This document shows, in pieces, positions 25,282 through 34,194 of a stretch of DNA of 44,961 bases. The notes under the pieces were generated by a model. It made no database searches, was not told the origin of the DNA, and was given only the letters and a program-made list of their open reading frames with translations. The DNA comes from Bacteriovoracaceae bacterium UBA4096. Its GTDB lineage: Bacteria; Bdellovibrionota; Bacteriovoracia; Bacteriovoracales; Bacteriovoracaceae. Positions within the stretch are counted from its first letter, which is position 1. Each line of letters opens with the position of its first letter. Made by a program: the position numbers and the translations under genes. The DNA lies in assembly GCA_002381945.1 (NCBI GenBank), contig DFXY01000062.1, positions 76,649 through 121,609 of the forward strand, given 5' to 3'.

Positions 25282-26145
25282 TTATTTTTTTGGTTTAAAC
25301 CAGCAAAGAGGACGAAGGCCAGCTTTGTGTCCGGTTGATCCATGACAAGTACCTTTGACTTCATCTTTTTGAGAAACTTCTTCATTGAAAGATTTCTCAC
25401 AAAGAGCACCTTGTAAGTACGTATCAAGACGGCACTGATGGGCCGGATGGGCGTCATCTGTTTTTCTAACAACATTTGTATCAGGAGTTTCAAATTTAGC
25501 TTCGGCTTGATTTCTAAGTGCCGCAAAAAGACCGGCCACTGAAGCACCGGCCATACCATTACGAACACAGATGTTTCTGTCATCCTTATTGGTCCAGGCC
25601 TTAGCACATGCATTCACCAGAGTTGCTGGAGCATTGAGAGTTCTGACAATTGATGCATTATCATCATTCAAGAATGCCTGACGCAGACATTTTAAAGTGG
25701 CGAAATAATCTGCCTGACCTTCATTAGAGGCCCAGCGATTGAAAAGATTTCTGACTTTTGGGGCCCCGCCCAAGTGGTGACCAATTTCATGACAAAGAAC
25801 GAGAGCAAAACCATCTGAAGTAATAGAAGGATGGCGGGCAAGTCCACCATACATATTAACCATCCACCCACCTAAGCGAGTAGCATTGGCATTTACCGTT
25901 GCATCTTCCCATTTACGGTTGATAGTTAATCTGCCACCCATTTCAGCTACGATTGGAGCATAGATGGTCTCAAGCTTATCAATAACAGCATTGAACTCAT
26001 TTTGTGAAATACCAGTGAGGTTTTTAGAATCAGCAGGAATAGACAGGTCGTTTTCTGGAAGGAAGCCGCCTTTACCATCCTCAGTGCAGGCAATGACTGA
26101 TCCAGAAAGTGTTAAAGCGAAAACAAGTGCAGTTAAAAATTTCAT
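25282..26145 (-). CDS. Secreted HEIGHH zinc metalloprotease, paralog 1
   Basis: 287 residues with a signal peptide (MKFLTALVFALTLSGSVIA) directly followed by CTEDGKGGF. The Cys could make it a lipoprotein, but it is conserved in both paralogs, where the lipobox is poor, so it is more likely structural. The active site is CHEIGHHLGGAP with H119, E120 and H123; E142 in ASNEGQADYFA, 19 residues later, resembles the third ligand of gluzincins (M48-like E-x-x-AD). Several Cys are shared among the paralogs. AAGGAG lies 5 bases upstream of the ATG. It is the most downstream of three tandem copies, each followed by its own hairpin. Role in prey or substrate breakdown is inference. Confidence 0.87.
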   Translation of the reverse strand: MKFLTALVFALTLSGSVIACTEDGKGGFLPENDLSIPADSKNLTGISQNEFNAVIDKLETIYAPIVAEMGGRLTINRKWEDATVNANATRLGGWMVNMYGGLARHPSITSDGFALVLCHEIGHHLGGAPKVRNLFNRWASNEGQADYFATLKCLRQAFLNDDNASIVRTLNAPATLVNACAKAWTNKDDRNICVRNGMAGASVAGLFAALRNQAEAKFETPDTNVVRKTDDAHPAHQCRLDTYLQGALCEKSFNEEVSQKDEVKGTCHGSTGHKAGLRPLCWFKPKK

Positions 26146-26243
26146 GTGGTCTCCTTGAGATAAATCTCTACTGATGATATTTTAGAAATTTCCGTCTGCG
26201 TTAGTCAGCTTATTATTTCTTTATGTAAGAGAATGTAATGAAC

Positions 26244-26272
26244 AAAAAAAAAGGCCGGGGTAAACCCCAGCC
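26244..26272 (-). terminator. Rho-independent terminator of metalloprotease paralog 2
   Basis: On the minus strand GGCTGGGG / CCCCGGCC (8 bp, one T-G pair, loop TTTA) is followed by nine T's. It lies 17 bp after the stop at 26289. Confidence 0.9.
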
Positions 26273-26288
26273 CTTAAAAGAAAGGAAA

Positions 26289-27173
26289 TTATTCTACTGA
26301 AGGCTTAAACCAACATAGTGGGCGAAGGCCTTTTGAGTAACCAAGAGAAGCGTGGCAAGTTCCTGTGACTTCAGATGATGCTGTCACATCTTCATTCATA
26401 GATGCTGTACAAAGAGAGCCTTGGAAATAAGTGTCCAGACGACACTGATAGGCCGGATGATTATCGTCAGTCTTAGAAACGATACGAGAATCTGGTGTAT
26501 CAAATTTCGGTTCAACTGTAGCATTGCGAAGGGCCTGGAAAAGCTTAGATACTGACATACCTGCCATACCACCACGGATACAAAGGGCAACATCAGAATT
26601 CCAGACGTGCTGTCTTCCACAAGCTTCTGAAAGAGTCTTTGGCACTTCCATCTTAGCTACAACAGCAGCGTTATTGTCATTGTTCCAAACTTTACGAAGA
26701 CACTTTAAGTTAGCAAAGTAATCAGCTTGGCCTTCATTTGATGCCCAAGGAGATGACCATGGAGAAACTTTTCTTGGAGCTCCACCAATGTGGTGACCAA
26801 TCTCGTGACAAACCACCAACGCAAATCCATCGGCAGTAATTGTTTCATGACGAGCAAGACCACCAAACATAGAAACTTTCCATGTCTTACCTAGTTGCTG
26901 GGCATAAGCATTTACCGTGCCATCAGTCCAATTACGCTCAACCAGAAGATCACCACCGTAGTTAGCAACAATCGGAGCGTAGACTGTTTCTACTTCATCT
27001 ATGACTTTATTGAATGTTTCTTCTGAAATCCCGCCAACGCGTTTTTGATTTACAGAAATTCTAAGATTATTTTCCGGAACGAAACCTTCACTTCCGTCTG
27101 GCGTGCAGGCCATAGAGGGAACCGTGGCGGCAACGAGAGTAGCAAATAGCAATCCTTGCTTAAAACATTTCAT
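26289..27173 (-). CDS. Secreted HEIGHH zinc metalloprotease, paralog 2
   Basis: 294 residues; a signal peptide ending at SMA, then CTPDGSEGFVPENNL as in the other copies. The zinc motif is CHEIGHHIGGAP, followed by a slightly longer loop (RKVSPWSSPW) and ASNEGQADYFANLKCLR with the likely third ligand Glu. The C-terminal region QCRLDTYFQGSLCTASMNED and the terminal GLRPLCWFKPSVE are shared with the neighbours. AGGAG lies 6 bases upstream of the start. Closest in sequence to paralog 3 (both have TDGTVNAYAQQ and KVSMFGGLARH). A gluzincin-like protease is the best call; no known peptidase family is claimed. Confidence 0.87.
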   Translation of the reverse strand: MKCFKQGLLFATLVAATVPSMACTPDGSEGFVPENNLRISVNQKRVGGISEETFNKVIDEVETVYAPIVANYGGDLLVERNWTDGTVNAYAQQLGKTWKVSMFGGLARHETITADGFALVVCHEIGHHIGGAPRKVSPWSSPWASNEGQADYFANLKCLRKVWNNDNNAAVVAKMEVPKTLSEACGRQHVWNSDVALCIRGGMAGMSVSKLFQALRNATVEPKFDTPDSRIVSKTDDNHPAYQCRLDTYFQGSLCTASMNEDVTASSEVTGTCHASLGYSKGLRPLCWFKPSVE

Positions 27174-27294
27174 TTCTTTCTCCTTAAAGTATGAACTTCT
27201 TAACCTAATTCTGACATAAGCAGGAATTCATTTCCTACCATGAAAGTAAAGTGTAAGTTTTTGTTGGATAGAGTCAATTGGTCAGGATTAACAA

Positions 27295-27321
27295 TTCAGG
27301 CCCCGATGATCAGGGCCTGAA
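27295..27321 (-). terminator. Hairpin after metalloprotease paralog 3 (weak terminator)
   Basis: A perfect 9-bp stem TTCAGGCCC / GGGCCTGAA with a 9-base loop lies 9 bp after the stop at 27331. On the minus strand GAATTGTTAA follows rather than a T-run, so termination may be weak and the hairpin could instead protect the 3' end. Confidence 0.55.
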
Positions 27322-27330
27322 AAAAAGATT

Positions 27331-28203
27331 TTATTCGACAGAAGGTTTAAACCAACAACGGGGACGAAGACCAGTTGAGTGTCCTGTTGATCCATGACAC
27401 GAGCCAGAGACTTCATCTTGCTGACCGATTTCTTCATTGAAGGATTTTTCGCAAAGAGCGCCCTGGAAATACGTGTCCAGTCGGCACTGAGTTGCGGGAT
27501 GACCATCACTCGTTGATGATACTTGGCGTGTGTCAGGCGTATCAAACTTAGGCTGCTTGATTGACCATGCCAAGGCCGCAAAAAGTTTAGCTACTGATTC
27601 ACCGGCCATACCACCACGAATACAAATGGCACGGTCAGCTTCATTGGCCCAATTTTTCTGACAAGTCGTTGTCAAAACTTCTGGAACATTCATCTGACGA
27701 ACGACCGAGGCATTATCTTCTGATTGCCACACCCGGCGAAGACATTTTAGAGTCGCAAAATAATCGGCCTGACCTTCATTAGAGGCCCAGTCACCACCAG
27801 CATATCTTGGAGCGCCACCAATATGGTGACCAATTTCATGACAAACAACGAGAGCAAAACCATCGGCCGTAATCGTTTTATGTCGGGCAAGTCCTCCGAA
27901 CATAGAAACTTTCCAGACATCCCCTTCTTGTTGAGCATAAGCATTAACAGTGCCGTCAGTCCACTTACGAACGACTTCCAGTTTCCCGCCGTACTCTGAA
28001 ACAAGTGGAGCATAAATCCCTTCAACTTGATCAATCACTGAATTAAATTGATTCTCACTTATGCCAGTGATGCTTTTAGTGTTTACAGGAATGTTGAGTT
28101 TATTTTCTGGTACGAAACCTTCTTGCCCATCTTTAGTACAAGCGAAGACTGGTTGTGTTGCAATAAGGGTTGCAAGCAGCAATCCTTGCGATAGTTTATT
28201 CAT
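27331..28203 (-). CDS. Secreted HEIGHH zinc metalloprotease, paralog 3
   Basis: 290 residues with signal peptide ending PVFA and then CTKDGQEGFVPENKL. Active-site motif CHEIGHHIGGAP and ASNEGQADYFATLKCLR as in the other two copies. Conserved C-terminal block: CRLDTYFQGALCEKSFNEE, CHGSTGH and GLRPRCWFKPSVE. AAGGAGG lies 4 bases before the ATG, a strong ribosome-binding site, which suggests high expression. It is the most upstream of the array and is separated by 88 bp from the AEC-carrier gene, whose direction is the same. Confidence 0.87.
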   Translation of the reverse strand: MNKLSQGLLLATLIATQPVFACTKDGQEGFVPENKLNIPVNTKSITGISENQFNSVIDQVEGIYAPLVSEYGGKLEVVRKWTDGTVNAYAQQEGDVWKVSMFGGLARHKTITADGFALVVCHEIGHHIGGAPRYAGGDWASNEGQADYFATLKCLRRVWQSEDNASVVRQMNVPEVLTTTCQKNWANEADRAICIRGGMAGESVAKLFAALAWSIKQPKFDTPDTRQVSSTSDGHPATQCRLDTYFQGALCEKSFNEEIGQQDEVSGSCHGSTGHSTGLRPRCWFKPSVE

Positions 28204-28291
28204 TAATCCTCCTTGATTAATTATTGGCTATCAATATCCTGACACATTCCCGATTTTGTTCCAGTGATCTTGCATTAATGTAAGAAGATGT

Positions 28292-29200
28292 TTAAAAAAG
28301 TTTTAAGATGAAATACCACATGGCCAAAGTTAGAAAAGAGAGTGGAACGCCAACTCCTACCATCATGCCGGCCAGACGCGGGCGTAAATTATGGGACGCT
28401 GCCAGAATACTGGCAGTGATCATAGGTGCCATACCAGCTTCCATCACGGCCACTTGCAAAATATCTTTATCAACTCGAGCAAAAGAATAGGTCAATAGAA
28501 TGATTAAGGGAGCAATGAGTAGTTTGTAAGAGAGTCCCGCAATCAGGTAGCGAAGCTCTTCATGAATATCATTCCAGTGAAGCTGAAGGCCCACAGATAT
28601 AAGTGCCATTGGAGTTAATAAAGCGGCCAGGCGCTCTAAGACCTGTCGAAAGTCTCCTTCAGGCCTAAGCCCAAATGCGCCAAGTAGAATGCCTGCCAGA
28701 AAAGCAATAAACGGAGGAAAGAAAAAAATCTTTTTAAATAAGATCCTCTTTCGCATTTTCCCGGAAGAATAGGTCACAGCGATCCAAACACCAAAGCTTG
28801 AAACAATTAAAAAACTTCCCATCTGATCCAGAAGTACAGCATGTTTTAAGGCCTGGTTCCCATAAAGGGCCTCTATGACCGGGAAACCAACGAAAGAAGT
28901 ATTACAGAACCCGGCCGTTAGCATCAGGCAACCAATCAGTTCCTGATTCCAGCCCAAACGCTTACCTAAGGCAGAGACGCTAAAGAAGGCCACTCCAAAA
29001 ACGATCCACGCCACTAAGACCACTGAAATCAAAGAAAGATTCCAATCCATATCCGGAAGAGTCAGTAAACAAATCGCAGGCAGTGGCACATAAAGGATGG
29101 TTGTACCCAATGTGGAATGAGCATTGCCAGGCAATGTTTTAACCCGTTGCAGGCCCACACCAATGAGCAAGCAGACAACAAGAGTGAGTAGACTTACCAT
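28292..29200 (-). CDS. AEC-family (auxin efflux carrier-like) membrane transporter
   Basis: 302 residues, almost wholly hydrophobic, with about ten membrane segments in two halves as in the AEC family. Family-like features are the first-half segment TLGTTILYVPLPAICLL, GFCNTSFVGFPVIEALYG, and the second-half MEAGMAPMITASILA. Bacterial members move dicarboxylates or other small organic acids. Its start overlaps the end of the adenine deaminase gene by 7 bp, so the two are co-translated. This suggests a substrate or product of purine breakdown, or simply an organic acid; the substrate cannot be told from sequence. Confidence 0.88.
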   Translation of the reverse strand: MVSLLTLVVCLLIGVGLQRVKTLPGNAHSTLGTTILYVPLPAICLLTLPDMDWNLSLISVVLVAWIVFGVAFFSVSALGKRLGWNQELIGCLMLTAGFCNTSFVGFPVIEALYGNQALKHAVLLDQMGSFLIVSSFGVWIAVTYSSGKMRKRILFKKIFFFPPFIAFLAGILLGAFGLRPEGDFRQVLERLAALLTPMALISVGLQLHWNDIHEELRYLIAGLSYKLLIAPLIILLTYSFARVDKDILQVAVMEAGMAPMITASILAASHNLRPRLAGMMVGVGVPLSFLTLAMWYFILKLF

Positions 29201-30192
29201 TTGTTAATTTCTTGAATCCAATGATTTTTAAGATCTTGGGTTAAAAAAGAAGCTTCAAAAGAATTTCTGGCCAGAGTTTTAATATCCTCTTCTTCCAATG
29301 ATAGCGCCTGGGCCACTTCCAGATAGTTTTGATTAGCATAACCACCAAAATAGGCCGGGTCATCAGAATTAATCGTCACCATAACTCCTCGATCAAGCAG
29401 CTTTTTGAGGTTATGGTCAGACATCTTTTTAAAGACACACAGTTTAACATTTGAAAGCGGACATACAGTCAGGGGCATCTTTTCTTCAATGATTCTTGTC
29501 ATCAAAACTTCATCTTCAAGAGAGCGGACTCCGTGATCAATCCGCTTAATTTTCAGCAAATCCAAAGCTTCCCAGATATAAGAAGGTGGCCCCTCTTCGC
29601 CTGCGTGGGCAACCGTTAAGAAGCCATGGTTTCTCGCCTCTGCAAAGACCCGTTCAAACTTAGAAGGTGGAAATCCCACTTCTGATGAATCAAGCCCAAC
29701 GGCCATAATATCCTTTTTAAAAGGCAGGGCCTCGTTCAGGGTTGTGAAGGCTTCATCTTCTGTCAGATGTCTTAGAAAGCACATAATGAGATGGGAAGTA
29801 ATCCCCCACTCTTTTTCGGCCGCTTTCAGAGCACAATGGATTCCCCGAAAACAAGTCTCAAAAGAAATCCCCCTGGAAGTGTGTGTCTGGGGATCAAAAA
29901 AGATTTCAGTGTGAACAACATTGTCTTCCTGGCATTTTTTCAAATAGGCCATGGTGAGATCATAAAAATCCCGCTCATGAATGAGAACCTTGGCCCCTTC
30001 ATAATAAATATCCAAAAAAGACTGAAGATTATGAAAATTATAAGCTTCTTTTAACTCTTCTACCGTCTTAAACCGCAGTGGTATTTTATTTCTGGTGGCA
30101 ATCTCAAATAAGAGTTCAGGTTCAAAAGTTCCTTCAATGTGAAGGTGCAGCTCAGCTTTAGGAATTTTTTTAATAAGATCTATTTGTTTCAT
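29194..30192 (-). CDS. Adenine deaminase (adenosine deaminase superfamily, Aah1-like)
   Basis: 332 residues, a cytoplasmic zinc amidohydrolase. Zinc ligands are H16 and H18 in AELHLHIEGTFEP, H196 in VAHAGEE (with catalytic E199), and D277 in NSDDPAYFGGY; H220 in RIDHGVRS is the second catalytic His. IEGT in place of the DGS of adenosine deaminases and SDDPAYFGGYANQNY are features of the adenine-specific branch (yeast Aah1 type), which converts adenine to hypoxanthine and ammonia; adenosine is the alternative substrate. It is divergent from xdhA by about 150 bp, so its product could be oxidised by the neighbouring xanthine dehydrogenase. It is followed by the AEC carrier with 7 bp overlap. Confidence 0.88.
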   Translation of the reverse strand: MKQIDLIKKIPKAELHLHIEGTFEPELLFEIATRNKIPLRFKTVEELKEAYNFHNLQSFLDIYYEGAKVLIHERDFYDLTMAYLKKCQEDNVVHTEIFFDPQTHTSRGISFETCFRGIHCALKAAEKEWGITSHLIMCFLRHLTEDEAFTTLNEALPFKKDIMAVGLDSSEVGFPPSKFERVFAEARNHGFLTVAHAGEEGPPSYIWEALDLLKIKRIDHGVRSLEDEVLMTRIIEEKMPLTVCPLSNVKLCVFKKMSDHNLKKLLDRGVMVTINSDDPAYFGGYANQNYLEVAQALSLEEEDIKTLARNSFEASFLTQDLKNHWIQEINKW

Positions 30193-30340
30193 TCACAACA
30201 TCATATTCATGGGAGAGAATATTGGCAAATAAGTAAAGGGAGTTAAATGATTCTAATCCCCCTGACTTTTTCCATCACACAAGGGATGATAGTCGGGCCA
30301 CTTTGTTATATTTTTTTGTCCATCTGCGTAAAGGTTTTAA

Positions 30341-31783
30341 ATGAGAAATAAAATTGTCTTTTATCTAAATGGAAATCGAAAAGAAGTAGGAGCGCGTGAA
30401 GCTTCCATGATGCTTGCTGAATATCTGCGCTATGATCTGGGTCTGACTGGAACCAAGATTGTTTGTGCTGAAGGCGATTGTGGGGCCTGCTCGGTTCTTC
30501 GCTATTTTCCCCATGTGAAAGGGACCGATACCAGTAATTATCTTCCTATAAATTCCTGCATCACTTTAGTGGCCCAACTGGATGGTTCAAGCATCGTCAC
30601 TGTAGAGGCGCTTAAAAAGGACAATGAGCTGCACGAATCACAAAAGGCCATGGTTGAATGTCATGGAAGTCAATGCGGTTTTTGCACACCCGGTTTTGTG
30701 ATGGCAATCACAGGACTCGTGGAAGAGAAGCTTGCCAAAAAAGACTATAAGATGGATGAACAAGAGGCCAAAAACTGCATGACCGGCAATCTCTGTCGTT
30801 GCACTGGCTATCAACCGATAGTTAATGCGGCCATGAGTATTGATCTGGAAAAATGCGAAGGCCTAAAAGAAAGGTTTTATTCTGAACGCCAGGAAGTTGA
30901 ACTGACAAAGATTTTTTCTGAAAGTGTCCTGCTCGAATCCGACGAGTTTTTCTACTTTGCTCCTAAAACCATGAAGGAAGCCTTGAATTACTTAAAGGAT
31001 TTTCCTGATACTAAGATTGTGGCCTCAGCGACAGATCTGGGAGTGGTTCATAACAAACGAAAAGCTCACTTAACTCGACTTTTGAGTCTTCATCTTGTCT
31101 CCGAATTGTATAAAGTGGAAATCAGCGGGACTGAAGTTAAATTGGGTGCTCGTGTGACTCATACTGAGTTCAGGCATTCCATGAAAGATAAGCTTCCTGA
31201 GTTTGCCAATTATCTGGATATTTTTGCATCACCACAAATTAAAAATATTGGAACAGTCATAGGTAACATTGCCAATGCTTCACCTGTGGGAGATACACCT
31301 CCTGCCTTTTTGGCCTTAGATGCCACTGTCAATACAGTAGGCCCTAAAGGCGAACGTGAGATTCCAATTTCTAAATTCTTTCTCGCTTATAGAAAGACTG
31401 CGCTGGAACATGGGGAGATCATCACTTCTGTGAAGTTTAAGCTGCCTTCCAAAAACTCTTCTATAAAATTTTATAAAAACAGCAATCGAAAAGATCTTGA
31501 TATCTCTGCAGTGAATCTGGCGATTAGAGTTGAGTGGAAAGATGAAAGTAAAAAAGAAATTCAGGATATCATGATAGCGGCAGGAGGAGTGGCGGCAACT
31601 CCTCTGCGTTTAATTCAAACTGAGACGGCCCTTAAAAATAATTTTGATATCGAAGCTGCTGTAACTACACTTCATTCTGAATTTACTCCCTTAAGTGATG
31701 TCCGTGCCTCGAGTGCTTACCGACATGTCTTGGTGGAGAATTTCTTCCGCCGCTTTTTTGCTGAAGTCGGAGGTGCCCAGTGA
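30341..31783 (+). CDS. xdhA: Xanthine dehydrogenase small subunit (2Fe-2S and FAD domains)
   Basis: 480 residues, the usual length for the XdhA form that joins both redox modules. The first iron-sulfur cluster is bound by C42, C47, C50 (CAEGDCGAC) and C73; the second by C112 and C115 (QCGFCTPG) and C152, C154 (LCRCTGYQP). The FAD domain starts at about 200: FYFAPKTMKEALNYL, NIGTVIGNIANASPVGDTPP. It carries electrons from the molybdenum centre to FAD and NAD. TAAAGG lies 6 bases upstream of the ATG. It shares GTGA with xdhB (4 bp overlap), so both subunits are made together. Confidence 0.96.
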   Translation: MRNKIVFYLNGNRKEVGAREASMMLAEYLRYDLGLTGTKIVCAEGDCGACSVLRYFPHVKGTDTSNYLPINSCITLVAQLDGSSIVTVEALKKDNELHESQKAMVECHGSQCGFCTPGFVMAITGLVEEKLAKKDYKMDEQEAKNCMTGNLCRCTGYQPIVNAAMSIDLEKCEGLKERFYSERQEVELTKIFSESVLLESDEFFYFAPKTMKEALNYLKDFPDTKIVASATDLGVVHNKRKAHLTRLLSLHLVSELYKVEISGTEVKLGARVTHTEFRHSMKDKLPEFANYLDIFASPQIKNIGTVIGNIANASPVGDTPPAFLALDATVNTVGPKGEREIPISKFFLAYRKTALEHGEIITSVKFKLPSKNSSIKFYKNSNRKDLDISAVNLAIRVEWKDESKKEIQDIMIAAGGVAATPLRLIQTETALKNNFDIEAAVTTLHSEFTPLSDVRASSAYRHVLVENFFRRFFAEVGGAQ

Positions 31784-34194
31784 GTCTGCCACACGATTAT
31801 GCCCATACCCACGTTTGTGGTGAAAGTGAATTTGTCGATGATCGCCCGATCATGAAAAATGAGCTTTTCTGTGACATCTTTTTTTCCACGCGTGCTCATG
31901 CGCTGATTAAGCGTGTGGATTTTACAGAGGCCCTGAAAATGCCGGGCGTGGTTGAGATTTTTACCGGTCGGGACTTTCATGACAACATGTGGGGAACAAT
32001 CTTTCGGGATCAACCATTACTTGCCATCGATAAAGTGAATTATGCAGGTGAAGGTATTGCCATTGTTGTGGCCGAAACATTGGAAGCCGCCCAAAGAGCA
32101 AAACACAAAATTATTATCGAATACACAGACCTTGAGGCCGTGCTCTCGATCCAGGACGCCAAAAAGAAAGGCTCCTTCATTATGGAGTCCCGAAAAATTG
32201 AACGGGGCAATGTTGACGAACAATTAAAGGCAGCTCCTCATACCATTGAAGGCTCAATCATCATGCAAGGGCATGATCACTTTTATCTGGAAAGCCAGGT
32301 TTCAATCGCCTATCCCTTGGAGGACGGTCAGATTGAAGTCCATTCATCATCTCAGCATCCCACAGAAACTCAGCATGTGGTGGCCCATGCCTTAGGATTA
32401 CCTGCTAAAGATGTGGTCTGTCAGGTCAAACGCATGGGTGGTGGTTTCGGAGGTAAGGAATCCCAAGCGGCCCCCTTTGCTGCCATGGCCGCTCTGGCCG
32501 CCATGAAACTTAAACGTCCGGTAAGGATTTGTCTCACTAAAGACGATGACATGATCATGACAGGAAAAAGAAATCCTTTCGAGAACGAATATAAAGTCGG
32601 CTTTGATAAAGACGGTCGCATACTGGCAATGGACCTGAAACTTTTCTCCGATGCCGGTGCTTACGCCGATCTATCCACTTCCATTATGGAAAGGGCGATG
32701 CTCCACTCGGATAATTCTTATTTTATTCCACACATGCGAGTAGTGGGACAAGTCTGTAAGACTAATCATCACTCACATACGGCATTTCGAGGATTTGGTG
32801 GACCAAAAGGTGTTGCTACCGCTGAGAAAATCATCGAAGAAATTGCTCATTATCTAAAAAAAGACGCTCTTGAAATCCGGAAGCTTAATCTTTATTCAGA
32901 TGCAGGTGGACGCAACCTCACTCACTATGGCCAGTTGGTAAAAAATAATTGTCTGGAGCGACTGGTGACTGAACTTGAGCGCAAATGTGATTATAAAAAG
33001 CGCCGGATTGAAATCATTAAGCACAATAAAGAGAACAAGGAATCTATCCGCGGCCTCTCTCTGACAACAGTTAAATTTGGAATCTCCTTTACCACTCGAT
33101 TTCTTAATCAGGGAAATGCCATGGTCATCATTCATAACGATGGCTCCCTGCAAATTGCCACTGGTGCCACTGAAATGGGTCAGGGAGTGAACGCCAGGAT
33201 TTCAGAAATGGTCACAAGCGAACTAGGTCTTCCTCGGGACGCTGCCCGCGTGATGCCGACTCGAACCGATAAGAATGCGAATACTTCACCAACGGCTGCC
33301 TCATCCGGAACTGATATCAACGGTGCAGCAGCACTTCTTGCCACCAGAAAAATCAAAAAACGCCTGAGTGAGCTGGCCTTAAAACTTCTGGATATTCCCA
33401 AAGAAAGGTGGGCCTCAAAAACTGCGGGTCTCGGAACCCAGCCAGAAGTTGAGCTGAGTGATCCTTACTTAAATGAAAATGATCCAAATGCAGGGGCCGA
33501 CTGGGAAAGCGGCATTGCCACCTACTTTGATATTCACTTTAAAGATGGTTGGGTTTATCACCCTGAGCACCTGGATAAAAAGATTGAATTTAAATACCTG
33601 GTGCTTGAGGCCTACCTAAACCGGGTATCCCTTAGTGATTATGCCTTTTATAAAATCCCGGGCATTGAGTTCAATAAACTCACAGGTCAAGGAGATGCCT
33701 TCTTGTATTTCACTAAAGGGGCTGCCTGCTCGGAAGTCAGCATTAACCGCGATACGGGAGAAGTAAAAGTTCTTCGCACGGATATCCTGATGGATCTAGG
33801 CCGCTCTGTGAATGAGGATCTGGACCTGGGACAAATCTCCGGGGCCTTTATTCAGGGTATGGGATGGGTCACAACCGAGAATCTTTTTTATAATGATCAG
33901 GGACTCCTTCTCTCTCACGCTCCTAGTACTTATAAAATCCCTAATGTGCAGGACGTGCCTCGCGTATTTAATATTGAACTTTTAGAAAATGATGAAAACT
34001 ATGCCAACGTCAGAGGAACCAAAGCGGTGGGTGAACCTCCGCTACTCTTGGCGATCAGTGTTTGGACCGCCGTCAATCACGCCCTCACCTTCCTGCCTCG
34101 TTACCAGGCAGAATTTCCATCAGTGCGAATTCCCGCCACCAGCGAGAATGTTCTAAGGGCGATGATTCCAGAAAGGTTTAAAGCATGGGAATAA
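31780..34194 (+). CDS. xdhB: Xanthine dehydrogenase large, molybdopterin-binding subunit
   Basis: 804 residues, GTG start overlapping the xdhA stop (GTGA). It oxidises hypoxanthine to xanthine and xanthine to urate at a molybdenum centre. Seen: MGGGFGGKESQAAP, the substrate-region HTAFRGFGGPKG, the cofactor loop GATEMGQGVNARI, and E752 in KAVGEPP, the catalytic base of the family. Residues 255-260 (TGKRNPFE in this region) match the xanthine dehydrogenase branch rather than CO dehydrogenase. The C-terminus overlaps xdhC by 10 bp. Confidence 0.96.
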   Translation: MSLPHDYAHTHVCGESEFVDDRPIMKNELFCDIFFSTRAHALIKRVDFTEALKMPGVVEIFTGRDFHDNMWGTIFRDQPLLAIDKVNYAGEGIAIVVAETLEAAQRAKHKIIIEYTDLEAVLSIQDAKKKGSFIMESRKIERGNVDEQLKAAPHTIEGSIIMQGHDHFYLESQVSIAYPLEDGQIEVHSSSQHPTETQHVVAHALGLPAKDVVCQVKRMGGGFGGKESQAAPFAAMAALAAMKLKRPVRICLTKDDDMIMTGKRNPFENEYKVGFDKDGRILAMDLKLFSDAGAYADLSTSIMERAMLHSDNSYFIPHMRVVGQVCKTNHHSHTAFRGFGGPKGVATAEKIIEEIAHYLKKDALEIRKLNLYSDAGGRNLTHYGQLVKNNCLERLVTELERKCDYKKRRIEIIKHNKENKESIRGLSLTTVKFGISFTTRFLNQGNAMVIIHNDGSLQIATGATEMGQGVNARISEMVTSELGLPRDAARVMPTRTDKNANTSPTAASSGTDINGAAALLATRKIKKRLSELALKLLDIPKERWASKTAGLGTQPEVELSDPYLNENDPNAGADWESGIATYFDIHFKDGWVYHPEHLDKKIEFKYLVLEAYLNRVSLSDYAFYKIPGIEFNKLTGQGDAFLYFTKGAACSEVSINRDTGEVKVLRTDILMDLGRSVNEDLDLGQISGAFIQGMGWVTTENLFYNDQGLLLSHAPSTYKIPNVQDVPRVFNIELLENDENYANVRGTKAVGEPPLLLAISVWTAVNHALTFLPRYQAEFPSVRIPATSENVLRAMIPERFKAWE

